A stretch of 64,000 nucleotides of DNA from contig CM022369.1 in assembly GCA_011800155.1 (NCBI GenBank), positions 2,666,001 through 2,730,000 of the forward strand. Direction: 5' to 3'. Of the stretch, positions 37,108-49,639 are shown in pieces. Both the position numbers and the translations under genes were made by a program. Each line of letters starts with the position of its first letter. Within the stretch, counting starts at the first letter, position 1. The DNA is from Flammulina velutipes (Eukaryota; Basidiomycota; Agaricomycetes; Agaricales; Physalacriaceae). The notes under the pieces were generated by a model. It saw only the letters and a list, made by a program, of their open reading frames with translations. It had not been told where the DNA came from and searched no databases.

Positions 37108-38622
37108 TCAAAACTCGAATTCCTGGTCGATGATAGTGGTCGTTATCATACCCTGTTGGCACAAAGTCCACCACTTATCCCCATGAATGTTGGCCAGCCA
37201 TTCACAATGCGGTCTCCTCCCGATGATCCGTAACTTGCAGTGCCTCTCTTCCAACACCATCAGGATCGCTGGAAGTAAGTGCAAACAATGAGCATCGACA
37301 TGAATATACTCCAGGAAAGGCATCACATCTACGCTCTGGAGAGCAGACAACACTGTCAAGTTCAACGCTCTGTCACCGAGGTGAAGTACGCTCACACGTC
37401 CTGCATCGCGGAGGAGATCGAGTAGTGGCACGTCATAGTGCACGATAATGGAAAGATGGGTAAGACGCTCTAAAATGTGTATGTCGGGGCATATCTGGGT
37501 ATCGTCTGAGGATATATCAACTTGAACACATAGGCGGCGAAGGGCGGGAGCAACAAGGGAATCAGAGAGATTCTGGACGATTTTATCATCACTGAGGATA
37601 GAGAGTGAGAGAGAATGCAAAGAAGGCAGGCAGATGGGCGCGATTGTTTTCAAGACGTGAGAGGTCGAAAGGGAGGTGTGAGGATAGATGTCTCGGAGGA
37701 TCAGAGTCTCAACGGAGACCAAGCGGCTGAGTGCACTCAGGTGGGAGAATCGGGACTCGTAGAACGTCAGACGCTCCCATGGAATATCTAGGTTGGACCC
37801 CTCCGAAAGGTCTTCTACAGAGAGACGTGTCAGTCTTGGGGCGTTACGGAAGATTGTGATGTTTGGATCGAGCCTGACCGAGGAGCGAAAGGATAGGTGC
37901 AAACGAGTGAGACTCTCGAAGGACCATCCATCCATTGAACCAAAGAGAATGCCATGAATCGAGAGACTATGCCAGCGGCGCGATGTATGTTTCAAATGCG
38001 GTGCAAGCACATCTCCGAATTTCTCGGCACTGGCGCGATGGCGGTATCGAATGTCAATGTCGCATTCGTGCTCGGCGGAGCGCTGCAGGTGAAGGTCGAG
38101 AATCTTTAGGCCTGTGTGCAAACCGGCCGGCATGGTGATTGTACACCACAAAAGGGAATGCGATATGGCGAGGGCGCGCCAGCGACTGCATGTAAGGGAT
38201 AGAGTCCACGGAGGCGTCTTCCTCCATTCGATTGTTCCAGAGAACGAGAAAGTGGTGACAGCGCTTTCGAAGATGAGCCGGAGGACATCGTCTGGAATAG
38301 AGAGAATTGGACGCAGCGCATTTGCGTGGTCGCGCATAGATGACAAGATGGTAGAACGCGTTGCCTTTATGCTGGAGATGGCTTCCTCCGCGAGCTGCAA
38401 TTCCGCATCGACGCGTTCCAATTCACTCCGCAGCTCTGACAGACTTTGTCGCAGAGTGAAAGCTTCCTCCGGGCCAGATTCATTGGTGTCGAAGATTTTC
38501 GCTGTGAAGGTAGGTAGACAGTATCTCTTCCTCTTTTCAAACGAACAGAGTCCACATCTGAAGCGTGCGAGTTAGATTATATTGCAGAAACAGATAAATA
38601 CTCTTTACCTGGTGGTATGCAT
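37108..38622 (-). CDS. F-box protein, copy A of a seven-member local family
   Basis: A tiny first exon (MHTTR, from ATG 38622) joins across an intron (about 38555-38609) to CGLCSFEKRKRYCLP. A short coiled coil follows (LRQSLSELRSELERVDAELQLAEEAI). The F-box is LRPILSIPDDVLRLIFES...CSRWRALAISHSLLWC. About 300 residues of leucine-rich, LRR-like repeats come after it (LTRLHLSF, LPSLHSLSLSILSD, LERLTHLSIIV), ending KWWTLCQQGMIT. In the known family logic the F-box docks on Skp1 of an SCF ubiquitin ligase and the leucine-rich part binds the target. The full frame is intact, about 490 residues, so this copy is likely functional. Confidence 0.85.
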
Positions 38623-38644
38623 AGGTCAAGGGGTGAGCGATCCT

Positions 38645-38660
38645 CCGGACCGGCCGACCG
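38645..38660 (-). promoter_or_regulatory. Weak match to F-box family upstream element (copy A)
   Basis: The minus strand reads CGGTCGGCCGGTCCGG 22 nt before ATG 38622. It matches 12 of 16 positions of the consensus CGGYCCGAYSARCCGG seen before the other copies. Confidence 0.35.
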
Positions 38661-38760
38661 AGAAATGACCAAGAAACAACTCTCACTCAAACATAAGCAA
38701 CGTGTAGAACTAGAAGACAGAAAGATATGCATACTCTAGAGAGTGTGGTGGTATTGAGTG

Positions 38761-40333
38761 CTATAGCTTGTCAAATCGCAAATTACTGTCAATACTATCA
38801 AACGTTATCATGCCCAGCTCACATAGACTCTTCCACTTGTCCGATAGATCCTCTGGAATCCTGTCCCCCCATTCGACGCGAGTCCAAACCTGTACAAGCG
38901 ACAACCTCCAGCGCCTCCTCTCCACCAGTTTTATCACCTCTGCCGCAATTTCTATGACTATCGACCGCTCTTCCGTCTGCAGACACTCCAGGCAGGGTAA
39001 TATGTCAGTCTGGAGACCGTCCAACAGTGGCCCATCGAACCCACCGCCTCCAATATAGAGTACACGCACACGTGTGGCGCAGCGAAGGAAGCCCAGTAGA
39101 TAGTCTGACATATGAACCCCAGTGAGTGAAACATGGGTCAGATTTTCCAGGAAATGAATGGTGGGACATCTGAATGCTGTAAACCTATCGTGGTAGCTGA
39201 TACGTAGGCGGCGAAGGGAGGGAACCTCCAGTATCTCAGAGAGGTCTCGTACCACATCGTTGTCGGTGGAGATATACAAGGAAAGAGAGTGCAAGGAAGG
39301 GAAACGAATGGGGGCTTTGGTTTTCAGGATATTGAAGGTGTCTACCCAGTTGCCTTCGAATCTATCATCGATTAGGATTGTTTCGACAGCTGACAGTCTA
39401 TGGAGAATCCCCAAATCGCAACACCGAGATTCGAAGAACACCAATTGCGGGCCACGGAATGTCTAGTTGGTGGTCATGGGAAAGGAATTCCAGACGGACG
39501 CGTCTCAGCCTTGGGGTATCTCGGAAAGCTGTGATGACGATGGGTGATGTGTTGTGGGTGCATTCCTGGAGGGACAAGTCCAGCATAGCGAGACGCTCAA
39601 AGGACCACCCTTCAAGTAAATCGATGACGAAGCTACAAGTAGCGTATGTTGTGAGACTGTTCCAGCGCCGTGATGTGGGCTTCAAAACTGGCATAACCAG
39701 CTCTCTGAATGCATCATTGTCCGTCACCGGCTCACCACGGGATTGGAGGTCGACTGTGTATCCGCACTGGGCGCTGGCGGAGCGATGAACGGATAATTCA
39801 AGCAATAGGAAATTGCGATTGTATTCCGGAACGATGAGAGTGCACCATAGAGGGCGAAAGGAGATGGCAAGCGCGCGCCAGCGGCTGCATGTATGAGATA
39901 TCGACCATTGAGGTGCCCTTTGTAAGTCCAACAATTGAAATGATTGCCAATCAGAGCATGATTGGACAGTCCATTCGAAAATGAGCCGCAGGATGTCGTC
40001 TGGTATGGAGAGAATTGGACGCAGCGCCTTTTCGTGGTTCTGTATGAATGATGACAAGCGAGAGTGCGTTGCCTTCATACGGGTGATGGCTGCCTCCGCG
40101 AATTCAAGTTCCATATTGACGTGTTCCATTTCGCGCCTCATCTCCGTCAGGCTCTGTCGTAGAGTGAAAGCTTCTGACGGGTGAGAGGGCTCATTGTTGT
40201 CAAACATTTTCGGTGTGAGGGCAGGGGGGAAGTATGTTTCCCTCTTTTCGAATGAGCAGAAACCACATCTAACGCTTGCCAGTTAGACTATGTTATGAAA
40301 GGAAATGATAAGTACTTACCTGGTAGTATGCAT
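38761..40333 (-). pseudogene. F-box protein copy B, frame broken
   Basis: The start exon MHTTR (ATG 40333) joins across an intron to CGFCSFEKRETYFPP, and the coiled coil and F-box (LRPILSIPDDILRLIFEW) are intact. The frame then breaks near 39445-39455. At the conserved DIPWGQL motif the sequence reads CCCGCAATTG where paralogues have GGGCAATTG, one base too many. The original frame ends about 20 residues later, while the remaining 225 residues stay open in the next frame and still align with copy C to their end (FDKL). No GT-AG intron of normal size bridges the break. This is either a very young pseudogene, a truncated F-box protein that keeps the Skp1-binding half, or a base error in the assembly. 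Confidence 0.75.
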
Positions 40334-41230
40334 TCCAAGGTAAAGGAACAATCGGCTGATCGGTCCGATTTTCTTTCGAAAGTGCTACATGAAGGGGGCA
40401 CGGGCGATGCCTGTGCTTAAAGAGAAACTAAACTAAATTAAAATAAAATAAAAAGAAGGGAAAGAAAAGAAAAGAAAGGAAATAGATAGAAGATGAGCGC
40501 CACTCACCGAAACTTGTTCTGTATGATGCGTTCAAGGAAACGAGCTACACGCGACGTGCCAGCACGGTCCGAATATGTGATCGATGATCAGTGCCGGTGA
40601 CAAGCCGCGCGGTAGCAGGTAGAATTTTAGCTGTTTGAGGAGCTCTCCAATGCGTTCGATTTTTTGATTCTGGGTTTTATGCATATATACCTACATGAGA
40701 TAAATCATACAAGTAAAACCGCGAAGGAGAAGAAGAGGGAAAAATCAGTCATCTATCCGGCCATTTCCGCTGCTATCCACTATCTAGCGGAGTTTGAAAT
40801 ATCTCAGTGAGGCGCATCAGTTCTCGCGCACGACGCATTACATCACTAGCATGGCCACTATGTGTCCCTTTGAAGAGGTTCCATTTCAATTGCTTATAAT
40901 TGACACAAATTCTGCCTTCACGTTAGACTTTTGAAGACTTTTGAATTAGAAGAAGCAAAGCTGCCAAAATTTGGCCAAGTTGCCGATTGACAATGGCTTT
41001 TAGATTAGAATAAATTGGAAATGTGTAGTTGACTTTGATTATACTGTACATGACCATTTGCGGCCTCATTTCTAACTCACAATGCATATTGTAGATCGTC
41101 GCGCCACACAACGGACCACGGCAGTCTCCTTCCCCATATGGTGCGCATTGAAACTCCGCTTGATAGCAGCTAGCTGCTATCAAAAGCACAGGCATCGCCC
41201 TTGACCCACATGAAGTAATGTACTCTATCA
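40334..41230. other. Intergenic between F-box copies B and C
   Basis: About 0.9 kb holds the upstream element of copy B, an A/G-only tract near 40440-40495 (AAAGAAAAGAAAAGAAAGG type) and AT-rich DNA. A weak minus-strand frame just below the copy C stop has no family signature. No gene is supported. Confidence 0.45.
40352..40367 (-). promoter_or_regulatory. F-box family upstream element (copy B)
   Basis: The minus strand reads CGGACCGATCAGCCGA, matching 14 of 16 positions of the shared consensus, 18 nt before ATG 40333. Confidence 0.5.
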
Positions 41231-42810
41231 TTACAAGTGCTCCAACTGGAATTCACGATTAACAGCATCGATCATGATGATGCCCTGCTCCCATAAACTC
41301 CTCCACTTGTTCAATAAATCCTCCTGCATCCCGTCCTGCATTTGATTTAGCAACACTAGCGGCGTGTTGATAATTCGGAATGCACAATGCCTCCCTTCTA
41401 TCACTGCCATGATATCTTCCGCGAGTAAGTTCATTGTCTGATACCTAGTTTGTAAACATTCCAACGATGGCAAAATATGCGTATCTTGGAGAGCACACAA
41501 CATTGGTGTGTCAAACTCACTGCCACCGAGATAGAGTACACTCACACGCCTTGCACAACGGAGCAAGCTGAGTGCATAACCCGGTATCGCGCTGCCCATG
41601 GTGATGGAAAGGTGAGTGATGTGTTCGAGTAAATGAATCTTTGGACGATCTAGATCCATCCCAGGCGTCCAGGCGTCCTCGAAGTTGACAAGCAGGCGTT
41701 TGAGGGAAGGAACTTCCAAAATATCAGAGAGATTTCGCAGAAGACGGTCACCATTGACGTCAGCCCGCAGTGAAAGAGTGTGTAAGGAGGGGAAACGAAT
41801 GGGTGCTTTTGTTTTCAAGAGTTTAAAGGTGTCTGGCCAGTCCTCTTCGATATAGCCGTTGATGAGGATTGTCTCGACTGCTGACAATTGGCTGAGAATC
41901 CCCAGATCGGAGTAACGAGATTCGTAGAATACCAATTGCCCCCATGGGAGATCGAGGCGATGATTATTCGAAAGATATTCCGTGGACACGCGTGTTAGCC
42001 TTGGGGTATCTCGGAAGGACGTGACAGCGGTCGATTGTGCATTGTGAGTGCATTCCTTGAAGGAAAGATCTAGTCGAGCGAGAAGATCGAAGGGCCATCC
42101 GCGACATATGCCATCGAGTGAATCACAAGTGATGTGCACTGTGAGACTGCACCAGCGTCGCGATGTGGGCGCCAAAACCGGCGCAAGTACATTCGTAAAT
42201 CTGTCAACTTCCAATGAGAGGTGAACGGTAAGTCCACACTCAGCGCTAGCGGAGCGCTGCAAGGTGAGTTGGAGGAAGTGCACGTTGCTGGAGTAGCACC
42301 TTGGTACAATGATATTGCACCACAGAGGGCGATAGGAGATAGCAAGGACGCGCCAGCTGCTGCAGGTATGAGATATTGTCCATGGAGATGCCCTGTACAA
42401 GCTCTGGAAGTAATACGACCCCTTTTGTAAGGATGAGGATATATGGACGGCCCATTCGAATATAAGTCGGAGGACATCATCTGGGATGGAGAGAATCGGA
42501 CGCAGCGCCATTTCGTGGCCGTGCATGGATGATAAGAGGCAAGTGCGTGTCGCCTGCATACGGGTAACGGCTGCCTCTGCGAATTCCAGTTCGGCATTGA
42601 CGAGCTCCAGCTCGCGCCTCATCTCCGTCAGGCTCTGTCGCAGAGTGAACGCTTCTGAGGGATGAGGAGGCTCATTGGTGTCAAACCTTTTCGGCGGGAA
42701 GGTAGGTGGAATGTATGTCTTCCTTTTTTCGAACGTACAGAATCCACATCTGGAGTCTTCCGGTTAGATTCTGTTACGACGAGAGATAACACTTACCTAG
42801 TAGTGTGCAT
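41231..42810 (-). CDS. F-box protein, copy C
   Basis: ATG 42810 begins a 14-nt first coding exon (MHTTR) that joins across an intron (about 42747-42796) to CGFCTFEKRKTYIPP. The coiled coil TEMRRELELVNAELEFAEAAVTRM and the F-box LRPILSIPDDVLRLIFEWAV...CSSWRVLAISYRPLWC follow. The leucine-rich region has repeats such as LARLDLSF, LDLPWGQLVFYESRYSDLGIL, LPSLECLQT and a C-terminal KWRSLWEQGIIMI. The frame is fully open for about 500 residues. It is the closest relative of copy D and serves as the intact reference for the breaks in B and D. The role as an SCF substrate adaptor follows from the family; the target is unknown. Confidence 0.86.
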
Positions 42811-42821
42811 TCTAAGAGCAA

Positions 42822-42837
42822 CCGGTTCGTCGGACCG
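42822..42837 (-). promoter_or_regulatory. F-box family upstream element (copy C)
   Basis: The minus strand reads CGGTCCGACGAACCGG, a perfect match to the shared consensus, 11 nt before ATG 42810. Confidence 0.55.
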
Positions 42838-42921
42838 ATCTAGTACTTTACTTGAAAAGGACTTGCAAGAGTATATACAGATTAAAGCCACTAAAACCAT
42901 GAATGGATCACAGCAATAGTA

Positions 42922-44487
42922 CTATATCATGATGTGCTCCAACTGGAATTCACGATTCACAGTATCGATCGTGATAATGCCCTGCTCGCATAAACTCCTC
43001 CACTTCTCCAATAAATCCTCCTGCATTCCGTCTTGCGATTTTTTTGTTGACGCCAGCTCGTTGATGATTTGGAACCTACAGTGTCGCCCTTCTATGACAG
43101 TCAGGATATAATCCGTGAGAAAGCTCCAACGATCGGTCTGTAAACACTCCAAGGACGGCAAGACACGCGTATCTTGGAGAGCTCGCAGCACTGGCACGCT
43201 AAACGCCACGGCACCGAGATAGAGTACGGTCACACGCCTTGCGCAGCGGAGGAGGTCGAGTAGATAATCTGGACCCGTAACGGTCACGGTGACGGATAGG
43301 TGAGTGAGACGTTCCAGGAAATGAACTTTTGGGGGTTCTCTGAGAGCAACCTCAGGTAGTATCGTCATGTCGTCGAAGGTGAGAAGCAAGCGCTTAAGAG
43401 AAGGGACCTCCAGAATCTCAGAGAGATTTGTCGTCGTTATTGTCCTCAACCCGCAGCGAAAGAGTGCGTAAGAAGGGGAAACGAATGGGTGCTTTCGTTT
43501 TCAAGAGGTCAAAGGTGTCCGTCCAGTCAATTTCATAATGACTGTTGATGAGAATTGTCTCGACAGCTGACAACTGACTGAGGATTCCCAAATCGGAGTT
43601 TCGAGATTCGTAGAAGATCAGTTGCCCCCACGGAATATCGAGTTGGTGGTTATTCGAAAAGTATCTCGTGGACACACGTCTTAGGCTTGGGGTATTTCGG
43701 AAGGACGTGACAGCAATTGATTGTGCATCGTGAGCGCATCCCATGAAGGACAAAGCCAGTTGAGCGAGACGCTCGAAGGACCATCCACCAAATGTGTCAT
43801 AGAGGGAATCACACGCGATGGCGTATGCTGTGAGACTACGCCAGCGTCCCGATGTGGGCTTCAAAAGCGGGGCGAGTATTGTTCTAAACTTGCCAATATC
43901 CCTCTCTGATAATGGAAAGTGAACAGAATATCCACACTCAGTGTTAGCGGCGCGCTGCAAGGAGAGATTGAGGAAGTTGATAGACTTTGGTGCGACGAAA
44001 GTGCACCACAGAGTGTGGTGCGAGATGGCAAGGGTGCGCCAGCTGCTGCATGTACGGGATATTGTCCATGGAGATGCCCTATTCATGGCATGCAAGTCAT
44101 ACAGATCGCGATCCTGGCATAGATGGACGGCCCATTCGAATATAACCCGCAGGACATCGTCTGGGATGGAGAGAATCGGACGCAGCGCCATTTCGTGGCC
44201 GTGCATGGATGATAAGAGGCGAGAGCGTGTCGCCTTCATACGGGTAACGGCTGCCTCTGCGAATTCCAGTTCGGCATTGACGAGCTCCAGCTCGCGCCTC
44301 ATTTCTGTCAGGCTCTGTCGCAGAGCGAAAGCCTCTGAGGGATGAGGGGGCTCATTGGTATCAAACGTCTTCGGCGGGAAGGGAAGTGGAATGTATGTCT
44401 TTCTGTCTTTAAATGAGCAGAATCCACATCTGGGGATGAGTTAGCTTGAGCCATATGCATAAACAACGAAGATACTTACCCAGTCAT
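42922..44487 (-). pseudogene. F-box protein copy D, frame broken
   Basis: The predicted start exon (MTG, ATG 44487) joins to CGFCSFKDRKTYIPL. The coiled coil and F-box (LRPILSIPDDVLRVIFEWAV) are intact, and the frame stays open to residue ~310. It breaks at 43431-43455: after TLSLRVEDNNDD the alignment with copy C needs 33 nt where only 25 are present, an 8-nt deletion. The downstream 170 residues remain open in another frame (NLSEILEVPSLKRLL to FQLEHIMI). Nothing suggests an intron at the break. The long intact remainder implies the deletion is recent, or an assembly error. If real, the product is a truncated protein with the F-box and part of the leucine-rich region. Confidence 0.75.
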
Positions 44488-44502
44488 TGCAACTGCCAAC
44501 AT

Positions 44503-44518
44503 GCGGAGCTCGGACCGA
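44503..44518 (-). promoter_or_regulatory. Partial F-box family upstream element (copy D)
   Basis: The minus strand reads CGGTCCGAGCTCCGCA. It keeps the left half (CGGTCCGA) of the shared element and matches 10 of 16 positions overall. It lies 15 nt before ATG 44487 and ends 2 nt before the TRAPPC8 ATG on the opposite strand. Confidence 0.35.
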
Positions 44519-44520
44519 AC

Positions 44521-47500
44521 ATGGTGTCAGCCGGCATCGTCCTCATTCTTGACGGTGAGGACGCGACTTTGCAAGTCGACCACGGCTCTTCTCTGTCCTC
44601 GATGTCGCCCGTGCTGCCGTCGTCGCTGAGCCCGCATATATGCGTCATCGCATCCGACGATCTCAACCAACTTCTGCGCGATAGTTCGTTGCCTCCTCTG
44701 CCCGCTATTCTGCAGTCATTCTCTCCATTGCCTCAAGGTGTGTAATACGATGAAGTCTACAACGATACTCATTATTCCCGCAGTAACGACACGAACGACC
44801 ACTCTAACCTCTGTTCCACATGAATCGTTCGCGCTACGATTTTCTGACCTGGTGGAAATCGAACAGGGATGTCAAGAGGACGAAGAGCAAAGAGCAGTAC
44901 GGACACTGGATTGGATTGGAGAAAGACTTGGACATCGGTGTGCTAAATGGGTGGAGGATATCGGCGACAAGGACACGGTTAAGGCGCCATGGTGGGACGA
45001 GCTGAAGCGATGCATTGAAGGAAATCATGTTCCTTTGAGGACAGAGACGTGGAATCACCCAGTCGCAGGTGAGTTCCACGTACTGCATCGCGTGCAGCAT
45101 TGACCACCATTATTCCAGTCATCATGGGTGTCTCGACGAACTCACCGAATCCGCTGCAAGCAATAACGGCATTACATGCACGGCCGCTCAATCTTCCATC
45201 CTGGATCGACCCCAATATCCTCAAATGCACGCTCATTGTGCATCCTCAGAACTCTGTTCTCTCAGACGAAGAGTAAGTCTGCTCTTTTTATGCGCTTGAA
45301 CGCCGCTGACGGTGGTACAGGGCCGGCGCACTCTTCAACGCTGTCAAGAAACAGTTCGGGCTGCATAGTTATCTCTTACCACTGGCGCCATCTGCCGACA
45401 CTCCTCCGGTACCCGTACCAGCCCTCACCCCACGCCTACCTGCTGTCGGAGAAGATGATGACGGCCCAATAGAAACCCCATTGAACATGCTCAAGATGAG
45501 CGACACGGATATCCAACGAACGGCTCGGTTTACGCGAGAATTCGTCGTTATGAGCCTCGTACCTTGGATGGAGAGATGTGTCGTCGAATGGAACGAGAAC
45601 GTACGTCTGAGCGTCAGCAATTCATTGAATACTGACTAAGGACTTGAAAATAGTTCAGTGCTACCCGACGCCTTCCCTCTCGTCTATTTTCATCGACACG
45701 TCGTCTCTTTGGATCTCCCTCACCTTCACCCGCCCCAACCCATAATTCATCCGGCTCCATCTCTCGGTCTAATACATTTGCGGGTATCGCGCCAGCGACT
45801 GGGCCACCGCCCCAACCCCAACAGCGTAGATTAGCCGAATTCGCCACAATTCTAGGAGATTTCAAACTGGCAGTGAATGTATGGGAGACAATTCGCAAAG
45901 AAGGACTTGGGGGCTCGGATATCCTGCCTTTGCTTTTGTCACCATCTCCTGCTCTTCAGCTTCACGCCTCCAATGCGCTCATGGGTCTCAATCCCAATGC
46001 GGGAGAGCCACCGGTTAGTGCCCAGCTGCGCGCGCTTCTCTACGCGGTACGATGGGAGATAGGAATTGGCTTACCGGACTTTGTGAGTGATATCATGGAG
46101 GGAGAGCGATGGCTGGTATGGGCAGCAGGCACCGTAAGGTTTCTTTTACTCTCAAAGTTATCTTACTAATGTATAAATTCTAGTCAGACGAGGCACCTTC
46201 TGCTTTGCTACTGGGGCACGCTGCTATGATCACCGCTAGCAAAGGGGCATACCGCAGAGCAGCATTCTGGTATGCGTCAGCAGCGCATCGATTGGAGAAG
46301 TGCGGCATAGTAAGTCGCTTGTTTCCTTACTATCCTCAGATACCGACCCCCAATACAGAAACCCATGACTATGTTATTCTTGCGTAAAGCCCACACATTA
46401 TATCGGGATCGAGTCTCCAAGGAACTTTCTCCCTCATTCTGGGATTCGGAGGGCAAGTCTCCTACATCCAAGGAAGCCGTTAGCAATATATTGCCTACTA
46501 TTGAACACCCACTCGGTATGTGTGCATCTCTAGCTCGACAGTAGTGTTCATAAACCTTAGGTCGGTTATTGTATACAACTGGAGACATTGAGGGCGCCGT
46601 CAAGCTCTTCTTAGGTCTATTACACGAGAACGCATCCTCCGGACTGTCCAGTCTAGAGCCGGAGGATGAAGAATCCGCAAGGACTTCGTCGGATAAAGCC
46701 TACTTGGACGATTTCAGGGTAGCTCTGGCTGTACGTGCTTTTCTCCTCTGTCCTTTGAATTCTCTTGTTGAACCAAAATCTAGCATTACATCGATACTAC
46801 ACAAGATAGAACTCTTCTTAATGATCTGCGGTTGCCTTTTAAATTCTGTATCCCTGGGCAATGTCGTACGAGGTTGGCTCGTGGGAATGTTCAAGGTAAT
46901 AAAGAAGATTGGGTGCAGCGGGAAGCGAGTTGGAAGTCGTTTTGGAAGTCAACTGGGGGGACGGAGGTGCTAGCTCAAGGTGGTCGTGCAGTGGTTGATG
47001 GTGAGTAACTCTTCACGTCAATATTTCGTTCTCAACCAGGTCCTTTTGCGTAGAAACATTCTGGGTTGACGTGGTGCTCCGCAATCCCCTCGACACAGAA
47101 GTCACTCTTTCACAGTTTACCGTTGTGGTGGAAGAAGCGAATCCCTCAAGTCCATCCACTTCAAAGCAGCATATCGAAGTGGAGACCATTGAGGATATAA
47201 CACTTGGCGCAAAAGAGTCGAGAATTGTAAGTCTTCATCCATCTTGAGATGCTTTTGTTGTTGTTCATCTTGATTCAGATATCTGTCGGTGTCAAGGCTT
47301 CCCGCCCAGCTTCTCTGGTCGTCACCCAGGCGACGTTTGCGTTCTTATCGCTTCTACCTTCCACCGAGTCCCTAGCTTCTCGGGGAAGGCGACTGCACGA
47401 CACTCCTGCCCAAAGGCAAACTCCAACATACGCTCCCGACGTGAAGATCAAGGTTGAAGTTGTCGAGGCTAGCCATCGGCTCCTGGCTAACTTCGTGGAC

Positions 47501-49300
47501 GACCGCAGGCTGGTTCTGGCTCAAGGCGAAACGGTCGCGCTTAGTCTGTGGTTGTCGAATTCTGGCACACAGTCTGTGGATGAGGCATGGATCGTGACTG
47601 GACCTGATGATCAGGTCTGGGTAGCAGAGGCGGAGGCGGACGAAGACGGCGCAAGTGGTGAGTTAGTTCTCGGGGTACAACAGAATTGAGTTGACGATGT
47701 TCGTTCAGGTTCTGAGGGTCCACCTTTCGAAATACTGAAATCGGATAACTCGACGGCGCCTAGTCCACCGAGGCGTATACCTCTTCTAGCATCTCTTCAA
47801 CCAGATGACTCGACTGAGATCAACTTGTTGCTTCACGGGGAAACGCTTGGGGAAAATGAACTGCATTTGTTACTTGTCTATCGCGAGGTATGAATACTTC
47901 TACTAACACGAATAAGTGATACTCATCCTGGTATAGGCTGGTTCGAAGCAGTTTCATTCGGTGCAGGTGTTGAGGGACTACGAGGTTCAGCCTCTTTTCG
48001 CTTTCTCTGTGTCGTCCCGCCCTTCGCGGACGAAAGAGACAATGTTCCTTCTAGATTTAGAGATTGACAATGTTTCGAGCGCGAACATCGAACTCGCTCG
48101 CTTATCCACTGTTAGCTCATCCTGGCAATGCATGTCCTTGCCCGACAACTCCTTGTGAGGATTTTACTTCTCACTTTAATGACACGCAACTGACGCTTCC
48201 AAGAGGGACCTTGCGATCATCACAGTCGGCACATATCTACTTGGAGGCGACAAAGTGGGAAGATTGGCAAGAGCTGACACCGACGATCGACTTTGTGACG
48301 CGAAAGTTGGGGAACATTCTACAAGGGCAGCCTGCAGATGCATCACGACCGCCACCGATAGACCTTTGTTGCAGCCATATACCATCTGTAAGTTTCTTTT
48401 GTCATTTTTGAAGAATCTGGTCGTTAATAATTCTTCATAGGACACCAGCCAACACACAAACGCCGAACGCCATTTCATCCACACTAGTCGACAGATCGCC
48501 ACTACTCGAAGTCTATCGCAAAACTACCCTTACATCCCTCCCGACACATACCCCTCTCTATTCCCTTTGTATCACCCACTCTCGGTGGATGTTATTTTGT
48601 TCTGGTCTCTACCTGGACAAAACCGCCATGGGCACGTCTGTGTCAGTGCGGGCAACATTGGTGCGGGACATGGTGCACTGCGCGATATAATTGAGAAGGC
48701 GGAGAACACAAAGGCGGCAAGGAGCATGTACGCAGAGACGCAGAGGGAGAAGATGGCGTTCCTACAGAGTGTGAAGGAGAGTGAATGGAATAAGGAGAAT
48801 GACCCGGTGGTGGTGAGCTTTGTCGGGCGGGAGGATGTGTGGCATGACTTTTCGCAAGGGTGTGTTCGAGTCATGTTGTGTGGCTAGATTAAACTGACGA
48901 CGACGACAGACCCATCTCCCCGGAGATGTGCTTTTTCGTGCGGAATCATTCCCTTACGCATCGGGTTACCTTTGTTTTGAAGGTTTCTTCTGAGCGGAGA
49001 GGGGATTCTCAGATGCCGTAGGTGGTTTGTTTGTTCCTTTTGGTGCTGTGCTCAAACGCGAACAGGACGCTGAGCTACTCTGGTCGGCTGACGTTCCGGG
49101 GTACATTGGAGCCTTGCGAGGCGAGCGAGGTGCGGCCGCGGGCGTGGATTGGGCGCCCTGGGATGTATGATGTTGGCAAGTGGGAGGTGGAGGTGAATGT
49201 GCTGGAGAGGGACGAGCCGAGTCGGATACGGCGTCGGTATGTGCAGGAAGGTGGGGCGGGAGTTAGTGTCAGTGTTTGTGACGCTCGTGGGCGGTTTTAG
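44521..49300 (+). CDS. TRAPPC8/Trs85, TRAPP tethering complex subunit
   Basis: Trs85 is the TRAPPIII subunit that directs Rab1/Ypt1 activation to autophagy and early Golgi membranes. The N-terminal [18 protein letters not shown] block and [24 protein letters not shown] are the family signature, followed by the Ser-rich [19 protein letters not shown] segment. TPR-like helices follow ([61 protein letters not shown], [16 protein letters not shown]). The C-terminal third has beta-rich domains and ends [13 protein letters not shown]. More than fifteen 45-65 nt introns are needed; the product is about 1,250 residues. I chose ATG 44521 ([17 protein letters not shown]) because it starts the conserved part. 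It lies only 33 nt from the oppositely directed start of F-box copy D. The stop is at 49298-49300. Confidence 0.85.
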
Positions 49301-49639
49301 TAGGTACGAATTCTGGAAGGGGTTAGGATTCGCGAAGTCGGACGCGTGGGGCGCGTCCCACCTGTTGCCCCGAAGTCCGTGGACATTTTGCGGGGCTAGA
49401 GAGCGAGATTAGCGAGCAGGAATTTGCAGCTGGGCTGGGATGGTGGGCATCTAATATTATAGAGCGTTTACAATAGAAAGGAGACATGCAAGCTAGCATT
49501 TTGTATTGCAGGATGAGCCAAATCGGCCCACTTTGATCAAGAGTTGCCCCAAAAATAAAAGCGAGGCTAATTTGGTACTTTACCTCGTCCCTATACCCTC
49601 TTCCTCTTCCCTCCATCTTCTCCGTACGAGCTCGTCGCC
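49301..49639. other. Promoter region of YHM2
   Basis: The 340 bp between the TRAPPC8 stop and the YHM2 ATG show no gene. The last 100 bp become pyrimidine-rich (CCCTCTTCCTCTTCCCTCC near 49597), typical of a strong fungal promoter and 5' leader. Confidence 0.45.

Noticed and set aside
43418..43455. An intron to explain the frame change in F-box copy D (also tested for B and E)
   Set aside because: No GT-AG pair of 45 nt or more removes the shift without deleting conserved residues, so a frameshift is the simpler reading.
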